Shown one piece after another: positions 36,174 through 45,087 of a stretch of 48,773 nt of DNA (position 1 is the first letter of the stretch; every line of letters starts with the position of its first letter). The position numbers were made by a program, and so were the translations under genes. Origin of the DNA: Ornithinibacillus halophilus (GTDB lineage: Bacteria > Bacillota > Bacilli > Bacillales > Amphibacillaceae); NCBI RefSeq assembly GCF_900129485.1, contig NZ_FQVW01000022.1:1-48773 (forward strand). Reading direction: 5' to 3'. The notes below the pieces were generated by a model. It had not been told where the DNA came from, ran no database searches, and worked only from the letters and a program-made list of their open reading frames with translations.

Positions 36174-37190
36174 ATGTTACTTGGGCATCGAACTTGGAAA
36201 TTTGAGAATAACCCAGTAATTATCTCAAAAGGGACAGTAGGCGGACCTTTTGAAGCGAACGGAAATATACCGAAAGATATTGATATTCTTCACGAAGATA
36301 TGTGGTTAAATCAAGATTCATTTGAAAAAGCACAACAAACCATGATGGAAGAAGCATGTCAATTTGCATTAAAAAATAGTCCTATTGAAAAAGAACAAGT
36401 CTCCTATTTCATAAGTGGAGACTTAATTAATCAAATTACACCTACTAGCTTTACAGCAAAAACAATAGGTGTTCCATATTTCGGGTTATTTAGTGCATGT
36501 GCAACTGCAATGGAAAGTCTCGCATTAAGTGCCTTCCTCATAAATGGGAATGGAGCCAATTACATCCTAAGTGGAGCATCCAGTCATAATGCTGCAACAG
36601 AAAAACAGTTTCGCTATCCTACTGAATATGGTGGTCAAAAGCCACCGACTGCTCAGTGGACCGTAACCGGAGCTGGCTGTGCATTAGTTGCAAAAGAAGG
36701 CAATGGACCGATTATCACTTCGGCTACTATTGGCAAAATAGTTGATATGGGTATGTCCGATCCTTTTAATATGGGAGGAGCAATGGCACCAGCTGCCGTT
36801 GACACGATAACCGCTCATTTAAAAGAACGTAACGTAGATCCTTCTTATTATGATTTAATTATAACCGGTGACCTTGGGCATATCGGTCGCGAAGTATCCT
36901 TAGATATGCTACAAAAGAACGGGATTCCAATTGAGGAAGAGAAATATGTTGACTGTGGACTAACTATCTATCGAGAAGATCAGCCTGTTTTAGCAGGTGC
37001 AAGTGGTGCAGCATGCTCTGCTGTTGTTACCTATGGACATTTTTTAAATCGGATGATTAAAGGTGAATTAAACAGGATATTGGTTGTTGCAACAGGAGCG
37101 TTACATTCCCCACTAAGTGTCAATCAAAAGAATCCGATTCCATGTATTGCACATGCCGTATCTATTGAGTCAGGGAGTGATTCTTTATGA
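36174..37190 (+). CDS. spoVAD: SpoVAD, dipicolinic acid-binding protein
   Basis: A 338-residue soluble, thiolase-fold protein, resembling SpoVAD throughout ([16 protein letters not shown] start, [20 protein letters not shown] with the thiolase-like Cys region, [13 protein letters not shown]). SpoVAD binds dipicolinic acid at the outer face of the spore inner membrane. It starts on the base after the spoVAC stop and overlaps spoVAE by 4 bases (ATGA), a sign of translational coupling. Confidence 0.95.
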   Translation: MLLGHRTWKFENNPVIISKGTVGGPFEANGNIPKDIDILHEDMWLNQDSFEKAQQTMMEEACQFALKNSPIEKEQVSYFISGDLINQITPTSFTAKTIGVPYFGLFSACATAMESLALSAFLINGNGANYILSGASSHNAATEKQFRYPTEYGGQKPPTAQWTVTGAGCALVAKEGNGPIITSATIGKIVDMGMSDPFNMGGAMAPAAVDTITAHLKERNVDPSYYDLIITGDLGHIGREVSLDMLQKNGIPIEEEKYVDCGLTIYREDQPVLAGASGAACSAVVTYGHFLNRMIKGELNRILVVATGALHSPLSVNQKNPIPCIAHAVSIESGSDSL

Positions 37191-37537
37191 TTTTTTTCTG
37201 GGCCTTTGTTGTCGGCGGTATAATTTGTGTGATCGGACAAATCATGTTTGATGTTTTTAAATTATCTCCTGGTCATACGTTAAGTATTTTAGTTGTTGCC
37301 GGAGCAATTTTAGATGGATTAGGCTGGTATGACCCTCTTATTGATTTTGCAGGAGCCGGAGCTACCGTTCCTATTACAAACTTTGGAAATTCACTAGTTC
37401 ATGGTGCCATGCAAGAAGCGGATAAACATGGAATTATCGGCGTAATTACAGGTATGTTTGAAGTTACAAGTTCAGGGATTTCTGCTGCAATAATTTTTGG
37501 CTTTATCGGTGCATTATTGTTTAAACCTAAAGGGTAA
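37187..37537 (+). CDS. spoVAE: SpoVAE (SpoVAEb-type) membrane subunit
   Basis: A 116-residue membrane protein with three or four helices and the conserved [22 protein letters not shown] block, related to the similar segment of SpoVAC. In B. subtilis this subunit is SpoVAEb and works with SpoVAC and SpoVAD in dipicolinic acid transport. Starts within the last codons of spoVAD. No spoVAEa is present, which is the normal spoVA2mob arrangement. Confidence 0.92.
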   Translation: MIFFWAFVVGGIICVIGQIMFDVFKLSPGHTLSILVVAGAILDGLGWYDPLIDFAGAGATVPITNFGNSLVHGAMQEADKHGIIGVITGMFEVTSSGISAAIIFGFIGALLFKPKG

Positions 37538-37552
37538 CATAGGAGGGGTAAG

Positions 37553-37756
37553 ATGACTGTTGGCTCCCAAGTTAAATCATGCTATGCCAGTATTAAAGGA
37601 ATTGAAGCAACTCTATCTACTTTAGCATCCCAAACAAATGAGAAAGAAGCACGTGAAGTATTTAGAAACGCAGAAACAATTATTGCTGAAATCAAGGAAG
37701 ATATGGAGAAGCAAGTTATTTGGCTTTCTCAAGAAGAACCACAATACAAACAATAG
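37553..37756 (+). CDS. DUF1657 protein, second copy
   Basis: A 67-residue relative of the first gene of the operon (TVGSQVKSCYASIKGIEATL..., ending QEEPQYKQ). The C-terminal QEEPQYK is shared with copy one although the middle has diverged, suggesting an old duplication. Good ribosome site GGAGGGG. It sits 14 bases before the DUF421-DUF1657 gene. Function unknown. Confidence 0.9.
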   Translation: MTVGSQVKSCYASIKGIEATLSTLASQTNEKEAREVFRNAETIIAEIKEDMEKQVIWLSQEEPQYKQ

Positions 37757-37770
37757 AAAGGATATAAAAC

Positions 37771-38628
37771 ATGCAAGATTGGGTACAAATATTGATACGA
37801 TCTGTTACCTTATTAGTAGTATTATTTTTTTTCACTAAATGGTTAGGTTCGAAACAATTATCACAATTAAATATATTTGAATACATTACAGGTGTTGTAC
37901 TAGGTGGTGTAGTAGCGATTCATATTAGTACCCTGGATAGTCCAATCTATTATGCGCTAATTGCAATGTTTGTATGGTTTTTAATTCCTTATTCGGTTGA
38001 ATTAATCTCTTTAAAAAGTAAAACCTTTCGAAACTTCATGCAAGGAAAAAGTACCGTTGTCATTCAAAATGGAAAAATTATGGAAGATAACTTAAAAAAA
38101 GAACATTACTCTACAGACGACCTTTTAGAAAGTTTACGTAAAAAGGATATTTTTAAAGTTGCAGATGTGGAATTTGCTTTGCTAGAACCAACTGGAGAGC
38201 TTTCTGTCTTACCTAAAAAAGAAAATCAACCACTTACTGCAAAGGACGTTGGTTTAAAAGTCGCACCTGAAAGAGAACCACAAACCGTAATTATGGATGG
38301 TAAGGTGCTACTTGAACCATTGGCAAACCTATCATTAAACACAAATTGGCTAGAAACAGAATTAGAAAAGCTCAATGTTAGTATTGAAAATGTCTTTCTT
38401 GGCCAAGTTGATACTCACGGACAATTAACGGTCGATTTATATGATGACAAAATAGCAGTACCTACTCCATCTCAAAAACCACTATTACTAGCAACAATGA
38501 AAAAATGCCAAGCTGATCTAGAAATGTTCGCCCTTGCAACTGAAAACGAAAAAGTAAAACAAATGTATGAAAAGAATAGCCAAAACCTCCAAAAAGCAAT
38601 AGAAAACGTACAACCCTATTTAAAGTAA
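37771..38628 (+). CDS. DUF421-DUF1657 fusion (2Duf), spore inner-membrane protein
   Basis: A 285-residue protein. Residues 1-75 hold three membrane helices and, with the following YetF-like cytosolic region to about 205, form DUF421; the last 55 residues (about 228-285, ATMKKCQADLEMFALATENEKVKQ) are a DUF1657 domain fused on. This is the layout of the 2Duf protein of spoVA2mob operons, reported as the main factor raising spore wet-heat resistance in B. subtilis strains that carry it. Last gene of the operon, ended by a strong terminator. Confidence 0.92.
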   Translation: MQDWVQILIRSVTLLVVLFFFTKWLGSKQLSQLNIFEYITGVVLGGVVAIHISTLDSPIYYALIAMFVWFLIPYSVELISLKSKTFRNFMQGKSTVVIQNGKIMEDNLKKEHYSTDDLLESLRKKDIFKVADVEFALLEPTGELSVLPKKENQPLTAKDVGLKVAPEREPQTVIMDGKVLLEPLANLSLNTNWLETELEKLNVSIENVFLGQVDTHGQLTVDLYDDKIAVPTPSQKPLLLATMKKCQADLEMFALATENEKVKQMYEKNSQNLQKAIENVQPYLK

Positions 38629-38659
38629 TCCTACCCATAACAATGTGGGTAGGATTTTT
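38627..38659 (+). terminator. Terminator between the spoVA2mob-type and ger operons
   Basis: A stem of about 12 bp, ATCCTACCCAT with its complement TGTGGGTAGGAT, small loop, then T5. The ger operon therefore probably has its own promoter in 38660-38720, although none was recognised. Confidence 0.88.
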
Positions 38660-38724
38660 ACATAATAGGATCGTAATTCGTTAAAACTAAATAATGTAGA
38701 AAAGTCTAAACTGGAGCTGATATC

Positions 38725-40242
38725 TTGTTAAAACAATTCCTACAAAAAACATTAAAGAAGATACCAACTGTTCCAGAAGAATCTTCAACTGAGGAAATAG
38801 ATAAAAAGCAATCAAATTTAAATGCTAGTCTGAAGAAGAATCTTGATCTGTTTAAAGAAATCTATCAGTATCCATTAAACACTGATATACAATTTAGAGA
38901 ATTTTTATTAGGCAATCGAAAAGCCTTACTCATATTTATAGATACGATTACAAAAACGGATATTGTTGAAGATCATATTTTAACCCCATTATTAGCTAGT
39001 GAAGATACAAATAAAAAGATTGAAGACTCTATTCCTGTAAAATCCATCATAACGAAAACAGTTGTAAAGGATATTCTAATTGAAATTAGTAAAGGATACA
39101 TTGCCCTATTTATTGATGGGGAGGAAAAAGCGTATTTATTTAGTGCACCTAACTTTGAAGGTAGAAATATTGAGAAATCTGAAAATGAAACAGTTGTTAA
39201 AGGCCCTAAAGAAGCATTTAATGAGCTGTCCTCAACAAACATCTCAATGATTCGAAAGAAAATAAAGAGTGAAAGCCTTGTTGTGGAGTCCTCAGTTATT
39301 TCTCAACGTTCAAATAATGACGTTTACATACTCTATCTTAGCGATGTGGTTAATGACAAGATGCTTTCTAATGTTCGAGAACGTCTAAAAAAAATAGAGG
39401 TAGATACTGTACAAACCCTTGGTCTTTTAGAACAACGTATTGAAGAGAGACCAAAATCGATTTTCCCAACAATATTATTTACGGAAAGACCAGACCGTGC
39501 AGCTTCTTATATTGAAGATGGTTATATTGTATTGTTGATGGATAATTCTCCTGCATCCCTAGTACTTCCAGCAACTTTTTGGTCATTTTATCATTCTAGT
39601 GAAGACCATTACTTACGTTTTCCATACGGTAATTTCACTAGGATGTTGCGTTTATTGGCATTATTTATGACGCTTTTTATTTCTGCAGCTTATGTTGCAA
39701 TTGTTACCTATCATGCAGAAATGATTCCACCAGACTTATTATTAGCAATTGCTGCTACAAGGGAAAAAGTACCCTTCCCTGCTGCTGTTGAAGTATTAAT
39801 GATGGAACTTGCTTTCGAGTTAATTCGAGAAGCAGGACTGAGAGTCCCAAGCCCAATCGGTCCAACTATTGGAATTGTTGGGGCCTTAATACTTGGTCAG
39901 GCTGCTGTTCAAGCTAATATTGTTAGCCCAATAGTTGTCATCGTCGTAGCTTTAGGTGGCTTAAGTTCATTTGCAATTGGGGATTTAAGTATGAATTTTG
40001 CAGTAAGAATGAGTCGCTTTTTATTGTTACTAGCAGCTAGTTTTTTTGGAATTTATGGTATTGCAGCGTTGTTTACGGTTGGTATCTTTTATTTAGTGTC
40101 GATAAAATCATTTGGTGTACCTTACTTATCACCATTAACACCAAAGTATGTATCTTCTAAAGACACAATTTTTAGGAGACTGTTGCAAAATGAATTTTTT
40201 AGGCCTGGATATGTTAAACCAAAGGATATAAAGAAGCAATAA
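38725..40242 (+). CDS. GerA-family germinant receptor A subunit
   Basis: A 505-residue receptor subunit of the spore inner membrane. A large soluble N-terminal region (about 1-300) is followed by about five membrane helices (about 305-480) with the family block IREAGLRVPSPIGPTIGIVGALILGQAAV. Together with B and C subunits it senses nutrients and triggers dipicolinic acid release. TTG start after TGGAGCTG. The ligand cannot be told from the sequence. It resembles GerKA-type proteins. Confidence 0.93.
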   Translation: MLKQFLQKTLKKIPTVPEESSTEEIDKKQSNLNASLKKNLDLFKEIYQYPLNTDIQFREFLLGNRKALLIFIDTITKTDIVEDHILTPLLASEDTNKKIEDSIPVKSIITKTVVKDILIEISKGYIALFIDGEEKAYLFSAPNFEGRNIEKSENETVVKGPKEAFNELSSTNISMIRKKIKSESLVVESSVISQRSNNDVYILYLSDVVNDKMLSNVRERLKKIEVDTVQTLGLLEQRIEERPKSIFPTILFTERPDRAASYIEDGYIVLLMDNSPASLVLPATFWSFYHSSEDHYLRFPYGNFTRMLRLLALFMTLFISAAYVAIVTYHAEMIPPDLLLAIAATREKVPFPAAVEVLMMELAFELIREAGLRVPSPIGPTIGIVGALILGQAAVQANIVSPIVVIVVALGGLSSFAIGDLSMNFAVRMSRFLLLLAASFFGIYGIAALFTVGIFYLVSIKSFGVPYLSPLTPKYVSSKDTIFRRLLQNEFFRPGYVKPKDIKKQ

Positions 40243-40255
40243 GGAGCATACAACA

Positions 40256-41356
40256 TTGCAACAATCACAAGAAAAAATTGGTATACGAGAATATATTGCG
40301 ATAATTACAATAATGATAGCAACCAAAGTAACTGATGACACTCCCATTCTTTTCTTTGATACTCTTGACACGGCAGGGTGGATTGCTCCTTTTTTTAATG
40401 CACTAATTGTAGTAATCCCTCTAATTTTCTTAATGAAAGTTGTTACAAGATATAACAAAGGGTTAATTGAAATAATAGATGGTTTATTTGGAAAATATTT
40501 AGGCTTTTTACTGTTATTTATTATATGGTTTATAAGTATAAGCGCTTTGATTATAGATACTGCCATCTACACTGACATTATTGGTACAATGTATTTCATT
40601 AGAACACCAACTATCATTATATATGGTTTGATTATGGCGGTTTGTGCTTATGGTGCCAAACGTGGGTTTGCACAAATAGGCTCAGCAGCTTGGGTAGTAT
40701 ATCCATATTTACAAGTATCATTATTGTTTGTATTTATATTAACTTTAAGTGATTCTAATCTATCTTTTATTCATCCTATCTTTGGGCCTGGTCCAATAGA
40801 AATTGTCAAAGAAAGCACATTTACGTTATCCATATACGCAGACTTTCTTTATTTATTTCTTATAGTCCCATTTATTAAAGACATCCATGTTTTTAAGAAA
40901 GGAACTTGGGCTGGTTTTATTATCGTTATTATAAACGTAGGTATTGCATTTTTACTTTTTCTGCTTTTATTTGATTATCAATCATTAAAAATGGTGAATT
41001 ATCCATTTCATGAAGTCATTCGTTACATCGATACCGGATTCTTAACGAATATGGAGTCCTTCTTTCTTCCATTTTGGGCCATTGCCTCCTTTATAAGATT
41101 TACAGTCTATATATGGATCAACGCGCTTCTATTTGGACATCTATTTAAAATTAAGCAATTCGAATACGTAATCCCATCGATAGCTACTTTAATTGTTTTT
41201 ATAGGTATACTGCCAGAAAGTCCAACTTATGCAATCTTTGAACTAAGGAAGACTCTATTTCAATTTACTACACCTATCTTTTTCTTTCTACCTATACTCA
41301 TATGGATTGTTGCAAAATTAAAAGGAGATTTTAGTAATGATGACAACAATAACTAA
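40256..41356 (+). CDS. Germinant receptor B subunit
   Basis: A 366-residue membrane protein with about ten helices, of the amino-acid-permease-like GerB family (IGIREYIAIITIMIATKVTDDTP at the start). In other receptors the B subunit is the one that determines germinant specificity. The start is TTG at 40256, after AAGGAG. Its last 20 bases overlap the start of the C subunit gene. Confidence 0.92.
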   Translation: MQQSQEKIGIREYIAIITIMIATKVTDDTPILFFDTLDTAGWIAPFFNALIVVIPLIFLMKVVTRYNKGLIEIIDGLFGKYLGFLLLFIIWFISISALIIDTAIYTDIIGTMYFIRTPTIIIYGLIMAVCAYGAKRGFAQIGSAAWVVYPYLQVSLLFVFILTLSDSNLSFIHPIFGPGPIEIVKESTFTLSIYADFLYLFLIVPFIKDIHVFKKGTWAGFIIVIINVGIAFLLFLLLFDYQSLKMVNYPFHEVIRYIDTGFLTNMESFFLPFWAIASFIRFTVYIWINALLFGHLFKIKQFEYVIPSIATLIVFIGILPESPTYAIFELRKTLFQFTTPIFFFLPILIWIVAKLKGDFSNDDNNN

Positions 41357-42590
41357 ATCAATATCTCTATTTGCAATGTTAGTATTCCTCAGTGGTTGTT
41401 GGGATCAAGTAGAATTAGAAGGTAGAGCTTATGTTGTTGGACTGGGGATGGATAAAATTGATGATGAAACTAATCAAATAAGGATAACATTTCTAATCTC
41501 AAACCCTGAATTTGGTTCATTAGCTGAAGGAGGAGGTGGTGATGAACCTCCTCAAGAGATTATCTCATTTGTAGCCAATGATATGGAATCTGCAAAAGAT
41601 GTAGCAAATATGGTCGTAGCTAAACAAGTTACTTATGATTTATTAAGAGTGCTATTCATTTCAGAAGAGTTTGCAAAGGATCCCGAATTCATAAGATGGA
41701 TGTATGACTTGACTAAATCAAAAGAGATTCGAAGAGATATTCGTTTAGTTGTTTCCAAAGAAAAAGCAAGTACATTTATTCAAAATATTAATCCATTGTT
41801 AGAATCTCGCCCACATGAATATTTCGAAAAAATATTTGAACGTTTAAATGCTACAGGTATTGCCCCAACATCTGATTTGTTAAAATTTTTTCGAATTACA
41901 GAATCAGATGCTGATTTATTCTTATCTATCTACGGAACTTCTTTACAAAAAAATAATTCTGGTTCAGTTCAAAACCCCCTGAATATTACTGCCGGAGAGT
42001 TTCAATATGAAGGTATGACAAGTCCTATTCAATTTGCAGGGGCAGCTGTCTTTAAAGAAGGAAAAATGATAGGAACTATCACCACTCGAGAAACTAGATT
42101 AGCTTATTTATTAAACCCTACTTTACCAATTAAAGATATTCTTACTGCGTATCCTGATCCATTTTCAGAAGACCACAAACTGGCAATTCGAGTTGAAAAA
42201 CAAGGGAAAGTTAAAACAAAAATGGATTTGAAAAAGGAAGTGCCCTCAATTGATGTCAGTCTACCTTTAGCTGTAGAGGTCTTATCAAATCATAGTATGG
42301 TGGACTATCCAAAAGAAGCTGAAAAAAGAGAACAATTGAAAAAACATCTTGATGATGAAATTACGAAGGTATTTGAGGATTTCATAAAAAAAACTCAAGA
42401 AGAATATGGTACGGAACCATTTGGTTGGTCCTTAGAAGCTAGAAAACATTTCCGTACACTACCAGAGTTTGAAAAATTCGATTGGATGAAAACATATCCC
42501 AATATGGACATTAATGTAGATATTTCCATTAGATTTTCAAACTTTGGTAGACAAGGTGAAGTACCAAAACTAGAGGAACTGAGGGATTAA
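41337..42590 (+). CDS. Germinant receptor C subunit (Ger(x)C lipoprotein)
   Basis: A 417-residue lipoprotein: signal peptide ending LSGC (Cys about 21) directly followed by the family hallmark WDQVELE. The three-domain GerC body follows, with IRITFLISNPEFG and the later LLFI...REIRRDIRLVV blocks. It anchors to the outer face of the spore inner membrane and completes the A-B-C receptor. Overlap with the B gene implies coupled translation. Confidence 0.93.
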   Translation: MMTTITKSISLFAMLVFLSGCWDQVELEGRAYVVGLGMDKIDDETNQIRITFLISNPEFGSLAEGGGGDEPPQEIISFVANDMESAKDVANMVVAKQVTYDLLRVLFISEEFAKDPEFIRWMYDLTKSKEIRRDIRLVVSKEKASTFIQNINPLLESRPHEYFEKIFERLNATGIAPTSDLLKFFRITESDADLFLSIYGTSLQKNNSGSVQNPLNITAGEFQYEGMTSPIQFAGAAVFKEGKMIGTITTRETRLAYLLNPTLPIKDILTAYPDPFSEDHKLAIRVEKQGKVKTKMDLKKEVPSIDVSLPLAVEVLSNHSMVDYPKEAEKREQLKKHLDDEITKVFEDFIKKTQEEYGTEPFGWSLEARKHFRTLPEFEKFDWMKTYPNMDINVDISIRFSNFGRQGEVPKLEELRD

Positions 42591-42591
42591 A

Positions 42592-42750
42592 TTGCGATTA
42601 ATAATATGGTCCGTAATGATTATTATGTTTTTCTATACATTGGGATTTTCCATAACATTATGGAAGGACAAGAGTAAACTTGGATCCTTTGTTGTATTAC
42701 TGCTGGCAGTAGCAATCGTAGTTGTCCCCTTCATTTCCGCATTACGTTAG
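42592..42750 (+). CDS. Two-helix membrane protein, probable germinant receptor D subunit
   Basis: A 52-residue frame starting at TTG 42592, one base after the C-subunit stop codon and about 7 bases after GAGGGA. It has two hydrophobic segments (about 2-24 and 32-50) joined by a KDKSK loop. Some ger operons carry a fourth gene for a small two-helix D protein that modulates germination; size, topology and position fit, though this one is somewhat short. A perfect terminator follows, so it is the last gene of the receptor operon. Confidence 0.75.
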   Translation: MRLIIWSVMIIMFFYTLGFSITLWKDKSKLGSFVVLLLAVAIVVVPFISALR

Positions 42751-42759
42751 AAAAAATAG

Positions 42760-42795
42760 ATACAGGGAAGCTCTTTATTGAGCTTCCCTGTATTA
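42760..42795. terminator. Terminator between the ger operon and the CstA operon
   Basis: Perfect 14-bp inverted repeat ATACAGGGAAGCTC (42760-42773) and GAGCTTCCCTGTAT (42780-42793). It can serve both converging operons; the plus strand is preceded by A6. Confidence 0.88.
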
Positions 42796-43776
42796 TTTGT
42801 CCATTACTATCGATACTTTCCCAAAGTTATTATGATCCTCTAGGTAATTAAAAGCTTCTAGTGTTTGATCAAGAGAATATGTGCGATCTACAACAGGCCT
42901 GATTTTTTGATATTCCATTAGCTCAATTAATGCAAGTAATTCTTCTCTAGATCCCATTGTCGAACCGAACAACTGATATTGCCCATAGAAAAAGGCACGT
43001 AAATTAAACTCAATCGTATCTTCGGTTGTTGCACCAAACGTAACAATTCTTCCACCTTTTTTCAATACATTTAATGAACGATTAAAAGTAGCTCTTCCTA
43101 CACTATCGATGACAAGGTCAATAGTTTCTCCTTCCAACTCTTCTAACCAATCACTATTTGTATCGATTGCTTGATCTGCACCAATGGCTAATGCTTGTTT
43201 ACGTTTTTCAACACTTCTAGATGTAACAATTACTTTAGCACCTCTACTTTTTGCGAATAAAATTAAGAAAGTTGCAACACCACTCCCTGCTCCTGGGATA
43301 AATACGGTGTCATGTTCTGTTAACTGTCCTTTTGTGAATAATGCACGATATCCAGTTAATCCTGATAAAGAAAGGACACCTGATTCTTCCCAAGTAAGGT
43401 AACTTGGCTTTTTTTCAACCTGTTCAGCTGATATTGCAATTTTCTCTGCAAAAGTTCCATGGTCCGGCATTCCTAAAATATCGAAACCTTCTGGAGGAGC
43501 ATCACTATTTTTATTCCAACGTAATGCCGGATTAATGATAACTTCCTCTCCTACTTTTACATTAGTTACATCATCACCTATTGCTTCAATAACTCCAGCA
43601 CCATCTGACCCTAATATGAGTGCTTCTTTTTCTGGTCCTCTTCGATTAGGTATGTACAAATCTCTTCGATTTAATCCTGCCGTTCTTAATTTAACAACAA
43701 CCTCACCTTTATCTGCAGTGGGGTCAGGCATTTCCTTTATTTTTAATTCTCCAAATTCATGTACAAATGCTTTCAA
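42793..43776 (-). CDS. Zinc-free MDR-family oxidoreductase (quinone oxidoreductase-like, YogA type)
   Basis: A 327-residue medium-chain dehydrogenase/reductase. The N-terminal GroES-like domain has GLNRRDLYIPNR and the nucleotide domain GAGSGVATFLILFAKSRGAKVIVTSRS. The usual zinc ligands are not evident, so an NADPH:quinone or enoyl reductase role is likelier than alcohol dehydrogenase. It begins with TTG overlapping the ATPase stop (TTGA), showing it is the last gene of the cstA operon. Closest named relative that I recognise is YogA. Confidence 0.82.
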   Translation of the reverse strand: MKAFVHEFGELKIKEMPDPTADKGEVVVKLRTAGLNRRDLYIPNRRGPEKEALILGSDGAGVIEAIGDDVTNVKVGEEVIINPALRWNKNSDAPPEGFDILGMPDHGTFAEKIAISAEQVEKKPSYLTWEESGVLSLSGLTGYRALFTKGQLTEHDTVFIPGAGSGVATFLILFAKSRGAKVIVTSRSVEKRKQALAIGADQAIDTNSDWLEELEGETIDLVIDSVGRATFNRSLNVLKKGGRIVTFGATTEDTIEFNLRAFFYGQYQLFGSTMGSREELLALIELMEYQKIRPVVDRTYSLDQTLEAFNYLEDHNNFGKVSIVMDK

Positions 43777-44717
43777 CTTTGTTTCATCCCCTCTTTTATG
43801 TGTTGACTGAAATGGTCCAACTCTTCTTTGCTCGTTATATCGTGTGGGTACAATGGAACAGTAATTAATTCTTGTTTACGAAAAGTTTCTTTTATCAGCT
43901 TTACATATTTATCTTCATGTCTTTTTCGTTGTATAAAAAATTCACCATCTGTTTTTTCAGGCAACACTTTATTTACTATTAATGTTTTCACATGTAGATG
44001 GTACTTATCAAGTAATTCGATTGCCTTTTTCGTTTCCAGAATCGGTAGACGTTCAGGATTTAAGACAAAAATAAAGCCAGTAACTTTCGGATTAAGTAAA
44101 ACTTCTCTAGCTTTAGAAAAACGTTCTTGTCGTTCCCTTAACACATCATAGATAGGGTCCTCAATAGGCTCTCCATCATTTAATAATTGTGTATAATTTT
44201 CATTGGTTTTCTTTCTTCGTTGAAGTAACCCTTCTATCCAAACTCCCATCAATTCTGGTAAAGACAGCAATCGGATGGTATGGCCAGTCGGTGCTGTATC
44301 AAATATTAATCGTTCATATTGATGGCTTTCTTCTATTATAATGGAGATTAGTTTATCAAATAATGCTGCTTCATCGGCTCCCGGTGAAGCTTTAGCAGTG
44401 TCAAGTTGTCTATGTACTTCTTCCATCATATGAGAATGAACGACACCTTTTATATTTTCCTTCACACTTTTTATGTAGTTAGAGGTTTCTACCTCAGGGT
44501 CAATTTCTAAGGCAGATAGATTTTCTGCTACTTGCTTTACTTTCCCACCTATTTTCTGATCAAATATATCTCCTAGGTTGTGAGCAGGGTCTGTTGAGAT
44601 TAATAGTGTCTTGTGACCTGATTGGGCTGATTTCCATGCAAGTGCAGCAGCGGAAGTAGATTTTCCTACTCCACCTTTTCCGCCGACAAACAGAATCTTT
44701 TTATCTAGCTCTTCCAT
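43773..44717 (-). CDS. ArsA/Get3-family ATPase, cysteine-free
   Basis: A 314-residue single-domain deviant-Walker ATPase of the ArsA/Get3 group: P-loop GGKGGVGKST (signature K14, K19), switch I STDPAHNLGDIF, switch II DTAPTGHTIRLLSLPELM. From the chosen ATG (44717, 8 bases after GAGGTG) it contains no cysteine at all, so it has neither the arsenite-binding Cys of ArsA nor the zinc CxxC of eukaryotic Get3. Arsenite resistance is therefore unlikely. It is between a cory-CC-star type gene and the oxidoreductase gene downstream of cstA; a membrane-protein-handling role is a guess. Confidence 0.85.
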   Translation of the reverse strand: MEELDKKILFVGGKGGVGKSTSAAALAWKSAQSGHKTLLISTDPAHNLGDIFDQKIGGKVKQVAENLSALEIDPEVETSNYIKSVKENIKGVVHSHMMEEVHRQLDTAKASPGADEAALFDKLISIIIEESHQYERLIFDTAPTGHTIRLLSLPELMGVWIEGLLQRRKKTNENYTQLLNDGEPIEDPIYDVLRERQERFSKAREVLLNPKVTGFIFVLNPERLPILETKKAIELLDKYHLHVKTLIVNKVLPEKTDGEFFIQRKRHEDKYVKLIKETFRKQELITVPLYPHDITSKEELDHFSQHIKEGMKQS

Positions 44718-44768
44718 AACCTTGCACCTCAAATCTTTATAGGTTTTTAGACCTTTTAGTTTTTGTTC

Positions 44769-45026
44769 TTAACAACATCTGATCCCTGTTAGTGGGGATT
44801 TTTCCATGCCCATTCGTAAATGCCAATCGTGAAATTTTTCGATCATGTATGGATATAGTTCTAATGTGTAGTAATATACAGGGTTTGGTATCCCTATCAT
44901 TTCAGAATATAAAAGTAATAGAAATAAGTCTTCCTCATTTCGTAGTTCACGTGCTATTTCCTGCCTGTGAGGCATACTTAATACTTCTTCATAATACTCA
45001 ATGAGTTTTTTTACTTTATCTAGCAT
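44769..45026 (-). CDS. Cory-CC-star family small protein
   Basis: An 85-residue protein ending in two cysteines before the stop (GIRCC). Acidic N-terminal helix, then a Tyr-rich core (NPVYYYTLELYPYMIEKFHDWH). Size, core and CC end match the small family called cory-CC-star, named for these features; function unknown. ATG at 45026 follows GAGGTG. A hairpin separates it from cstA upstream; it is 51 bases before the ATPase gene. The invariant-looking C-terminal cysteine pair may bind metal or be modified (inference). Confidence 0.75.
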   Translation of the reverse strand: MLDKVKKLIEYYEEVLSMPHRQEIARELRNEEDLFLLLLYSEMIGIPNPVYYYTLELYPYMIEKFHDWHLRMGMEKSPLTGIRCC

Positions 45027-45048
45027 AAGAAACACCTCTTTCATAGTA

Positions 45049-45076
45049 GAAAGGGACCATGAAAATGATCCCTTTC
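45049..45076 (-). other. Intra-operon hairpin between cstA and the cory-CC-star type gene
   Basis: Perfect 8-bp inverted repeat GAAAGGGA/TCCCTTTC with a 12-base loop and no U-run on the minus strand. It could be a partial terminator or a processing site that sets cstA apart from the three downstream genes. Confidence 0.6.
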
Positions 45077-45087
45077 CATCAAACTAT

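Noticed and set aside
43773-44717. Arsenite-pump ATPase (arsenic resistance)
   Set aside because: No cysteine in the protein and no arsB, arsR, arsC or arsD nearby.
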